Assembly: GCA_037957365.1 (NCBI GenBank)
Contig: JARHVA010003186.1
Location: 1,079,001 to 1,143,000 of the forward strand
Length of the DNA: 64,000 bases
Source of the DNA: Torreya grandis
Taxonomy: Eukaryota > Streptophyta > Pinopsida > Cupressales > Taxaceae
Direction of reading: 5' to 3'
The notes beneath the pieces are model-generated. The model worked only from the letters and a program-made list of their open reading frames with translations, did not search any database and was not told the DNA's origin. Positions 55,139-64,000 of the stretch are shown here, piece after piece (within the stretch, counting starts at the first letter, position 1; each line of letters starts with the position of its first letter). Position numbers and translations under genes: made by a program.

Positions 55139-56055
55139 TGTTTTGATTATTTTACACCTAAGAGATAAAATAATGGAAATTATGCACCAATTCAGATTAT
55201 AGAAAATATGAGAATAAACACAACAATTTGACTTGAAATGGGCTAATTGATATTACAAATACTTGATTTAGAAATGACAAGACAAGAGAGAGATGATGTA
55301 CTTCGCTGATTCTGACTGTTTGTAGCTCACAAGAGATGTCACAAGATTTGGAAATGCTTTGGATATGTTTCATCAACTACTTCGACCTAGAACATTGATT
55401 GCTTCTACATAAAACAAGGGCTAAAAACCTACTTGGACGTTGCTGGAAAAGTCAGACGCCTCTGACAGTTGGCACTATTAGAGATTACAGGGAACATCTC
55501 TATGCACAATGGGGATCTGCAACTTTTGGGAGCCCTACGTTCGTCTTTGCATTTTGGTCCCTGTGTATGTGCAGTTCTTCACTTGCGTGATTATGCCTAT
55601 TTTTTTGTCTTTTTCATCCAAACCCTAATTGTGCTTGATTGACCACAAGATGTCCTTAACAGGGGGTCAAACTCTTGGGTTGAATTGACCGCAACCACTC
55701 CCTACTGAATGGTGTAGCATTACCTACATTCCTATACTTTGAAGAGGGTTCAAATCGCATGTAGTTCTCCCACTTGTGTGTGTGTGTGCAAAATCATAAG
55801 CAATCTAGATTGTATTTTCGTTTTTTGATCTTTGATACTTGGCACCATGCAACTTTGGCCTTTTGTATTCAAATTTGTCTCTAAAAATTGCTGTAGGGAT
55901 GCTCTTTGAAGATTTTAGATGTGTATATGCGTTCTGAATAATGTTCTATGAGAGTGCAAGGTATTTTCCTAGTGATGCTCAAGTGAATATAACCTTAGGG
56001 GTGATTATATATATAGACGACTCTTCGTTGAAACGTGTTTAGGCCAACACAAGCG
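55139..56055 (-). repeat. Second copy of the H LTR, probable 5' LTR, truncated
   Basis: This copy is similar over its length to 36955-37960: tgttttgattattttacacc, gatttagaaatgacaag, gagagagatgatgtact, gatacttggcaccatgcaac. It lacks the 26-bp array expansion and the outer 350 bp of the LTR. It lies next to the minus-strand gag-protease fragment, the expected position of a 5' LTR for an element reading toward lower coordinates. Confidence 0.6.
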
Positions 56056-56179
56056 AGCAAAGAAAACACAAGAGAAATAAAACTTTGTATATGAAAATAG
56101 AGATTGCTTAGGCGAAAACATATGAGTTCAACAAACAAAGCTAACCAATAATATTAGGTGAATCATCGTCTTATTGTAT

Positions 56180-57660
56180 ATCATCAAGAGTAAGATCGGG
56201 ATGTCAAGGTGTCCATGAATCTATGAAAGATAATACATTTCCATCATCAATGTAATCATCATTGTAACTGGCATCAATGTAATCATCTTTATAATCATCA
56301 TCGTTGGAAACACCTATGTTTTCCATTGTACGTCCTTGTAAAATAACACTCTTCTCCAAATGTTAGCTTGAAAAATTGGGATCCTTTGCAAGTGTTTTTT
56401 CTTATATAGGTGTAAGAGGTTGTGATGAGATTACCTTAGTAGATGCAATGATAGATACTTGAACTTTAGACTCACTCTTTTGAGGTCTTATGATTGATTG
56501 TTGCTTTAATAACTCTTTAGGTAAAACCTCATGTTAGTAGTGCCTTGAATAGTAATCACTTGATTGATTTGAACAAATTTTAAGCACTTATGTAATGTTG
56601 ATGAAATTGCTTTCATTTGATTAAGCCATGGTCTTCAAACAAAACGTCATATTTCCCATTACCATGTAGTACAGGAAACCAAACTAAGATGGTCTTAGGA
56701 CTCCACTGTGACATGGTATCTATTGCCTCGAAGTGGCTTCTTAATGACCCCATTACATCCTTTAATAGTCGTGGTAGTACCAGATAAATCTTTTTGACAT
56801 TATCCAAGACTAATGACAAATGTTTGCATACACACATTTATACTTGAACCATTATCAATCATAATTCCATTTGTTGCCCTTGAATGTGTATTTATGAAAG
56901 CTCAAATGAAGAGTGGTCTATTATTAGAGTCGTCCTTTGGAATTTTCTTGATCAAAGAATATAATTCGAGGAGGCTCTTTATGCATTGTATTGACCATGC
57001 CTACGAATCCATCAAGTGGACAAACTTTAGAAACTTGTGATGATTGTTGCCTTTGATCTATCAATATGAACATTACCTTGGTCTTTAGATTGAGTGGCAT
57101 GATTTGGAAGAGGATTTGTGAAAATATTTAAATGTTGATTTGGTTGAGCCACTGATTCATACTATTAAGACCCTCTACTTGAATTTGATTACTTTAAATG
57201 AGGTCGCAGATCTTATGTTTCACAATATGCATATGTTTGAAGAATGTCCAAAAACTCTATGATAATCGCAATATGCATTAGCAACATAACTTATAGGTAT
57301 GGGCTTTGATGAATCCATTTCTCTAATAGGAGGTAAAGAAAGCATTTTGCAATTAGGTAATTGTTTAAACAAGTTTAAGGACTTCCACTCAATTTTGTAA
57401 ACTGCCTTTGTTCTCTATTGTGATAAGACTAGCCTATTCAGTGGTTGGTCCACCACATTCACTACATTCTTAGTCTCATTCTTAGGTTTAAAAGCATTGT
57501 CATTACTCAACTGCGAAGTTTGTTTTATCTTGGAATTTGGTTCTAGTAGAGGTAGGGGCTTTGGTCCCATATTTAAGCATGTTGGCCTCTAAAAGTTTGA
57601 TCTCATAATTTCCAACCACATGACAAAGATCATCGAAAGATGAGTAAGTATTGATGACCA
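56180..57660 (-). pseudogene. Second gypsy gag-protease fragment, minus strand
   Basis: Minus-strand frames contain the gag knuckle pattern YCDYHRVFGHSSNIC near 57250 and FDDLCHVVGNYEIKLLEANM near 57610. Further along come a protease active-site-like DNGSSINV near 56850 and PWLNQMKAISSTLHKCLKFV near 56590. The region is heavily frameshifted. DNGS in place of D(T/S)G indicates a lost active site. An Asp-rich stretch follows near 56250. Element F's LTR at 57713 adjoins it and probably truncated it. Confidence 0.55.
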
Positions 57661-57712
57661 ATTTATTTTTAATGTGTAAAACTAAAATTTGAACAAAAAT
57701 ATATTTTATAAT

Positions 57713-59208
57713 TGTAATGTCCCCATTTTAGGGTTATCTTGCTTTGCAGTTGGAGATGACTCTCTAGGGTTGTGTCAACTTGATCAGAGAGGTAATTTGA
57801 CATTATCAGTGAGCTCAAGTAATTTAGTGGAGTTCTATGATGCTTTTAGATATTATTTTTGGCTTTCAATGTGCTCTGCAAGAATCTTGGAGAGAACGTT
57901 TATTTATAGAAAGTCAACTGTTATTATTCTTCATGAGGATTACTCCAGTGCAGTTAGTTTTCGATTCTGATGCATTCCGACAATTTTTGTAAAATAAGTA
58001 CATTAATGGTTTTATTTTAATAATTTTATTAAGGTTGTCAAATATTAGTTAAAATATTTAAAAGGCCCCTTAGTGTTATAACTCGTCAGAATCGGGATGA
58101 GATATTTTAAATCAGGGATTCATAAAACATGAGTTTTGCATGTTAAATTATGACTATTTTAATTAAAATGTCATTTTCGGAGGTAAATAGAGTTTTAATT
58201 AAAATGTGTTATAAAGTGACTTTGAGAAAATATTTAAAAGTAACTTTATAAAAGTCTATTATTATTTTGAACGGGAAATAAACTAAGTGTTATAAAAGAG
58301 AGTTTGGAGGCTCATGTCTCATTTTACGTTATTTTATTTCTCATATTGGATTTTGGAGAGCTCTCAAGTTCTTGGCTTAGAGTTCTAGTTTCAGTGGTGA
58401 AATGATTCCACCCTAGCTGGAGTTGGAAAGATTATCCAGATCTTTTACAGACACGATTAATGGCAAATTTGTGAAGTCTCATTCGGAGATAAATTTGAAG
58501 TGGGATTTATTGATACATTTTTAGAGGTCATTGAAAGAAGATTGGAAAGTTAAATCTGCATATTTTTTGAAGAGGATAAGTGGGAGAAAGTGGTATGAAT
58601 TAGAGGCATTAATGTTGGACGTTCATGCTGTAACTTGGCCGCACCTGTGAGGTGACTGCGTGGTCTTTTGGGAGGAGTGATTGGGGTCAAAAAGGCATTG
58701 GTGGCAGCATTAGAAGGTGCTGGAGGAAAGTCGAACAGACTGGTCTTCATTTGCAGCAGGGGTGAGCATCCACAAGGGTGTCATACTCCATACAAGGCCG
58801 TCATACCATCTCTGCAAGCAGTTGCACCCCTCTTTGGCAGCGATGGGAATGGTTGGTTGCTGCTGTTCATGTGAGGTTGGGTCTTGATGTCTATATTGCA
58901 TATTGTATTTCGGATTTATCTATCATTTTGGGACATATTGTATCAGCATTAAATGTTATAAAAATCAATTTCATTCCTTGTCATTGCCATTTGATATTTG
59001 AATGTTGATATGATGAAAGTTTTTATGTAATATAAGATTGATATTGTGGTTAAATAAATATCATATGCCATTGGTAAACACAAGCAACAAACCCAAATTA
59101 GAGAAACTTAGAAATCATGTTCATGTCAACTGTTTGACGAAATGCCTGCACAAACAGAAAGATATTTTTGAAAAATTTTTGCTTCCAAAATTAGTTGGGG
59201 ATATTTTA
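57713..59208 (+). repeat. 5' LTR of element F
   Basis: This 1496-bp LTR has ends matching the family pattern of G1 and C (TGTAATGTCCCC; GGGATATTTCA with the last CA decayed to TA). The interior shows little similarity to the other LTRs. Short frames within it have no recognised domains. Confidence 0.7.
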
Positions 59209-59209
59209 G

Positions 59210-59222
59210 TGGTATCAAAGCT
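59210..59222 (+). other. Primer-binding site of element F
   Basis: TGGTATCAAAGCT lies one base after the LTR end, one change from the plant initiator-Met site TGGTATCAGAGC. Confidence 0.75.
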
Positions 59223-59408
59223 GGTGATCTTGCCGACCAGTGGGGTTAAAGGCCTCTTTCTCTTAGCAGAAATTTTCTGATATAAAATCAGTTTAATGCA
59301 TATTCAATGTGATTTATGAATCTAGAGAGCATTTTCAGTTTGCAGTGGTGCATCAAACTTTGGTGGTTTTGAGCCTCATCAAGGATTTGGCTTTCAAGTT
59401 TGTTATTC

Positions 59409-61775
59409 ATGGAAACATTAAGAGATGATAAGTTGCTCAACAAACTTTTCAACGTAGGGGATAAACTTGAACATCTATCTCAATCAAAAGATGTTCTTCT
59501 CAGCACCTTGGAGGAAGTAGAGGATTGTTTGCACATGATGGATCAATGACCTTCTCAGGAATACGAGTAGCTATGATTCCTGCAATAACTTTTTTGGGTA
59601 AGCAGAAGTTGTTGGGAAATAAGGATAATGATGTGAAAATTGTTACTATGTGTTTAAGTGAGCTCATGAGAATTTCAACACCAAAAGCTCCTTACAATGA
59701 TGACACAATGAAAGAGCCATTTCAGCTGTTGGTGGATAGCTTACAAGATTTGGATGATGTCACAGGGTCTCATCTTACTAGGAGGGTTACCATACTTGAA
59801 ACATTTGCAAAAATCAGGTTTGGTAACATCATGATAGATATGGGCTTGAATGATCTAATTCTCAAAATGTTTCATCAATTCTTTGCTACCATCATAAAAT
59901 ATCATGCTAACAATGTTATTACAGCCATACATTCCTTCATGACCTTGATTGTTAATGAAAGCGATGAAGTGCCACAGTCACTTTATGTTGGAGGGTGATA
60001 AAAAATCCTTATTTGTCAAGCAGGTCCTAGTTGAAATGGTAATTGCTCAGTGTGAGGAGAAGCTGAAGCCTTTCTTAGCCCATGAGGAGCATGAGGAAGA
60101 AGAGGAATTCATATCAGAAACTTTTGGTGGGGAAGATGCCTTTTCACACAAGGAATGTATGACAAAAACCCAGGTTGACCTCTTAGACATGCATGCAACT
60201 ACTATTGATGAGTTGGTGCATGAGGGAAAAGACAAAACAACAGCCTTGATTGCAAGTCCAAACCAATCTAATGGGATTTTTGTGACTACTGGGTTCCTTG
60301 ATGGCACTAGTGGAGTAGATGCAAATGATGACATTGTTGAGATCACTAATGCATTTTTAGAAGAAGAGCATGTCGAAGGTAAAAATGTTGAAGTCTCCAA
60401 ATCAGCTTATGATGATGGTTTCTTATCTCACTCCTGTGATGATAGTTCATATGGGTATTAGTTTGATTTCCAAACAGAGCCTATGGAGAGGAGTGCTCAT
60501 GATAGTTTCAGTCTTATTGATTTGGAGAGTGATTTGTTCAGGGAATCAACCACTCATGGGGTACACAATGAGCATACTCTTTCAGATAGAAAACATCAGC
60601 TCATAGATCCATGGGATCCAGGTGTTTTGGCACCAAAATATGAGGAAGAACCAATTTGGGATGAATTTCCTTTTGACCAAAGTGCTGTCCTAACCTTAGA
60701 GCATAAAGTATGCAAAGCGGATGCCATAGTGGGAGTTGATTTTGAAAGGCATGATCTTGTAGGCAAATCAGAAAATTTAATACATGGGACTGATTTTGAT
60801 CGGAGGCCTAGTGAGGAAGATGGGATGGGCTTTGAAGGAGAGGCACTTGATACTTGGGGCAGCCATGGAGACACTATTGTAAGGTACAAAGGAAATTCTG
60901 ATTTTTACATGCATCATAACAGTAGATCACTAAACTTGCGTGGTCTTAACATTAATGAGGAGATTTGGAAAAAACAATTAATGGTCCCAGTTGAAAATCA
61001 AGTGCAAACATTATCTAAGTTGGATGACATGAAGAGTCTTGTTGACAATCTCATCCAAAAGACACCAAGAAATCAGTATGAACAAATTGTTTCCCTTGCT
61101 GATTTGCAAAACATTAAGAGCACAATGGGAGACATTAAATCAGCGTATTTGAATATGATCAAAGATAGAGATGTGGCTACTGAGATTGCGGATAAGGATA
61201 TATCTACATCCAAGGAATTAAGGGTTAAGGTTGAAGAGCTCACCAATGAGCTTAAATCAACCAAAAATTCGTTGGATAACAATCAAAATGCATAACTTGA
61301 AGTAGAAGATCAGCTTTATGTGGCCAAACAGGTAACAATTCAGGGAACAAGAGAATAGAGAAAGGACTAAAGAAATCAAGCAGGTAATTGAAGAGCTTGA
61401 TAGCATTTAAAAAGATTTTGATCTTATGCCCTTCCCAAAGAAATCAGAAATTGGAAGTTTGGACAGTTGGAGGATTGGGTTGAGCAGGAGGATTGGGTTG
61501 AGCATGAAGATAATGATAGCAGTCAACTAGTTGATAATCCATTGTTTGAGATGGATGCTGAGTCTTCTTTTGATAATCCACTTTTCGAGTGGGATGATGG
61601 AGCTCTTTCTGATTCCAGTTATGAGATTGGAGTTGATCACAAGATTTGGGAACCAGGTGTAGTTCCCAACAGCATGGTGTTGAGTCAGGGTTGGAATTTT
61701 GAGCCAAACTTTGGTAAGGATATCGTTGTTCACTTTCCAATTACTTTACATTGGACTACAATTCTTGTCACATAG
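59409..61775 (+). pseudogene. Long ORF of element F: PDS5-like domain plus unknown coiled-coil protein
   Basis: From ATG at 59409, frame 3 reads LLSTLEEVEDCLHMMDQ. A shift near 59545 moves to the 59525-59998 frame (RISTPKAPYNDDTMKEPFQL, RRVTILETFAKIRF, GLNDLILKMFHQFFATI), all PDS5-like. A compensating shift near 59990 returns to frame 3 (LVEMVIAQCEEKLKPFLA). An acidic tract (EEHEEEEEF) and a non-PDS5 region follow, open to 61295 except for TAG at 60459. The C-terminal part is coiled-coil-like (KVEELTNELKSTKNS), with stops near 61291 and 61363. After a further break, 61467-61775 has repeated DNPLFEM/DNPLFEW motifs. Few lesions over about 789 codons contrast with the wrecked gypsy copies. The function of the non-PDS5 part is unknown. 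Confidence 0.7.
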
Positions 61776-61837
61776 ATCCGTTGGTTGGCCTCTTCAGACC
61801 CGCAATTGAGAAATTGGTGGTTTGCATTGATTGGTAG

Positions 61838-62235
61838 AGATGACCTTTCACTCATAATTGCTTGTCCTTTCCTATCTTAATATGCACTAATGCACATGTA
61901 TTTATAGACTTTTCAAATTCAAATTATGACCCTATTGGTGTGCAAGTTGACAAACAATAGGTGGGAAAGGCCGACAAAAGAGGAACACAAGGCCAGGAGA
62001 CAAAAAGGGTTATAAGGGCCCACAAAAAAAGAAGCCAAGAATGTAGTGCTATGTTCCTCGTAGCCCAAGAATGTGGTGGTACGGTCTTTGCAAATCAAAG
62101 CCACAATACTACATTCTTGGTCAAAAGCCTAGACCACTAGGATAACAAGGGAAGGAGAGAGAAAGCTAGGGGAAGGGGAATCAAAAGATACCCAAAACGT
62201 ATAAGAGTCTAATATGAATTGATAATCAACAAACA
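61838..62235 (+). repeat. Dispersed repeat R, copy 2
   Basis: Similar to 34857-35255 in the same orientation, including acctttcactcataatt, the TATA-like tgtatttatagac and gaggaacacaaggc. It directly follows the end of element F's reading frame. Possibly an LTR fragment. Confidence 0.65.
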
Positions 62236-62399
62236 CACAAATACCCTAGAATAATGCAATCTGACAACTAAAGCTACCCACATGCCAAAATTAGGTTTCT
62301 ACATCAATGAAGAACTCTCCTTTCATGTACCAAGACTCTGGATTCGAAGGCAGATAAATAATCCTTCATAGAGCTTTTACCTTTTTCATTGGAGGGAGG

Positions 62400-62978
62400 T
62401 CTCCAGTGTGGGATCTCCTCCAAATTTTTTAATTGAAGGTAGCTTCATCAAGCTCTACTAGTACCAATGTTGGCTTGAAGACTTTACACATCACTTTCAA
62501 TTCTTCCACTGTAGGCAAGGCCAAAAGGGGAAAGACAATTTTCACCGGGACTTGGAAGGAGAAAAAATGTGAGGGAAATGGAAGCAAGCTTGGATAAAAA
62601 GTCATCCCTAATAGTGGAGATTGAGCGGTTAATGTTTGAGATGTTTTCTGTGCCACTCTAGCCAAGAATGTGCCAAGTGAAATCCACGTTGAAGTATTGT
62701 TGGAGATGAGCTTTGGTCACACGTCCTTCAACTGCCTCGTCCATAAATGAAGGGCCGACAATGTGTGCCATGGGGAATGAGAGTGTAGACATGTGGAGGC
62801 AGGTGGAAGAGGACGGGAGCAGTAGTGGAAAGCAAGTTAACAAAAAATGGTGAAGAGAATTTAAAGTGTTTGCGGGCAAGGAGGGAGGTCTAACATGCAA
62901 GATGGAATGTGTGATATGACCATATATTTGTGTAGAGGTTAGATTAGTGGGATTCACCACAAATTCCAAGTGCCGCAT
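62400..62978 (-). pseudogene. Unidentified minus-strand coding-like segment
   Basis: Two minus-strand frames (62978-62658 and 62665-62429) join with a small overlap and may be one eroded protein of about 190 codons. The first reads VVNPTNLTSTQIYGHITHSI and ends VDFTWHILG; the second ends in an acidic VLVELDEATFN. This resembles N-terminal proteins of some plant retroelements with a plant-mobile-domain-like character, but the match is too weak to assign. Confidence 0.35.
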
Positions 62979-63112
62979 GCGTGAAGGTTAATGTAGAGGC
63001 GGTGACAAGCTAGCAGGTGATAATGAGGTGAGATGGAAGAGAAGATTGGGAAATAATAAGTTTGATTCATTTATAAAGATGGTGGACTGGATTACGCTTG
63101 ATCATGAAAGTG

Positions 63113-64000
63113 TGTAATGTCCCCTTTTCATATAATTTTAGTAATTAATAAAATTGCCCGAATAGTGATTTTAATCATTCGAAAATATAAGGCAATTTAA
63201 TTAATTATTAAAACAGAACTATCTTGGATAATTATTCGAATTACCGGAAAAGTGGTTTTAACCATTTGGAAAATTAAGGTAATTTTAATGATTATTCTAA
63301 GGGGTTTTATAATTAATAAATTGTATGAAAAGTGATTTTTATTACTTCAATTATTAGAACAATTTAATTAATTATTGAAGTAAGGACCTAATTATTTAAT
63401 TTGCCAAAAAGTAATTTTAATTACTAATTTATTGAAGCAAGTTATTTAATTAATTCAAAAAGGTCTAAAGTGAAATTAAAAGGAATGTCGGCTTGGGAGC
63501 TAAGCAAATAACAGAAAAATATATTCTAAAAGTTGGCAAGGGTTATGAGGTATTTTACCTCCCCAAGGTGGTTCGCCCCACTTTGGAAGGTAAAAATACA
63601 AGGTGAAGATCTCAATTGAAGATATGCTGAAAATTGATATTATTTCTTCATGCTTAAAGAAGATATTGGGATGCATGCTCATTAAGTGTTTGTAGATTTG
63701 GAGTTGATTATTCTACAAAAGGTGTCTTTTGACGCCACCTATTGCTAAAGGTGGATTTGTTGCCCTAGAGTGGGGCGATTTACTTTGTGAGCTTATTGAA
63801 AGGGTTTGGTGGACTATTTGAGGTCCAACTTGAGCATAATAATTCTGATTATTATTTGTATTAATTTTGCAAGTGGGGCGACTTGGTTTGGAGGCTTGTA
63901 GGAGTGTTTTGAAATCATTTTTGGGGTCTATTTGATCAATTTAATATTCTAAAATTTATTAATAATTTTTCTGAATATTGGCGTAAGGTTTGGTGAAGAT
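63113..64000 (+). repeat. Start of another LTR, running off the window
   Basis: The sequence TGTAATGTCCCCTTTTC at 63113 matches the terminal signature of the G1/C/F family. The AT-rich interior (repeated aattaattatt and gtgattttaat phrases) differs from F's LTR, so it is a separate element or subfamily. The end lies outside the window. The bases before it show no clear polypurine tract, so it is more likely a 5' or solo LTR than F's 3' LTR. Confidence 0.6.

Larger units (their letters stand above)
57713..61775 (+). mobile_element. LTR retrotransposon F carrying a PDS5-like ORF
   Basis: The LTR at 57713-59208 begins TGTAATGTCCCC and ends GGGGATATTTTA. The primer-like site TGGTATCAAAGC begins at 59210. 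The leader after it (tggtgatcttgccgaccag) resembles that of element C. A long plus-strand frame of about 789 codons follows. No RT, protease or integrase is present before repeat R at 61838, and no matching 3' LTR was found, so the right boundary is undefined. F is non-autonomous and larger than C. Confidence 0.7.

Noticed and set aside
57689..57970. 93-codon plus-strand frame at the start of LTR F
   Set aside because: It spans the LTR boundary at 57713 and has no domain, so it is a chance frame.

Overview
This window is plant nuclear DNA made almost entirely of old, nested and mutated transposable elements. I found no intact host gene, tRNA, rRNA or CRISPR array. The plant assignment rests on LTR-element primer-binding sites complementary to plant initiator-Met tRNA, Ty3/gypsy polyproteins with an extra RNase H, BED-finger/DUF659 hAT transposases, a plant L1-type LINE, and fragments resembling plant PDS5 and exportin-2. 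The scale of old, slowly eroding LTR elements suggests a very large seed-plant genome, perhaps a gymnosperm; that is inference only.

Layout. 1-1020: AT-rich, no gene. 1021-2766: short minus-strand LTR element (G1) with TTTTT target duplications. 4349-18638: Ty3/gypsy element A, plus strand, flanked by GTAAC; its 3' LTR is split by a 3.75-kb hAT element (14572-18325, 8-bp duplication TTTAGCAT). 18968-33379: minus-strand LTR element C, flanked by TAATA. C's 3' LTR is split by gypsy element B (19625-31689), and B's pol is split by a second hAT (23849-27546). C's internal region is a captured PDS5-like sequence. 33385-40541: mostly unassigned repeats, including an LTR (36955-38307) with a polypurine tract. 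40542-47310: L1-type LINE, interrupted by a gypsy-type LTR (43570-about 45755). 47761-50554: third hAT transposase, minus strand. 51570-52318: poly(A) run, palindromes and a duplicated exportin-2-like exon. 53216-57660: minus-strand LTR and decayed gypsy gag-protease pieces. 57713-about 61775: LTR element F, whose long reading frame begins with another PDS5-like domain. 63113-64000: start of a further LTR.

How the parts relate. A and B are diverged copies of one gypsy type with the order gag, protease, RNase H, RT, RNase H, integrase. Elements G1, C and F share terminal sequences (TGTxATGTCCCC-like starts) and an initiator-Met-type primer site, and each has one reading frame right after that site where gag would normally be. 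In C and F this frame begins with a PDS5 HEAT-repeat segment. A PDS5-carrying LTR retrotransposon family is the best candidate here for something new.
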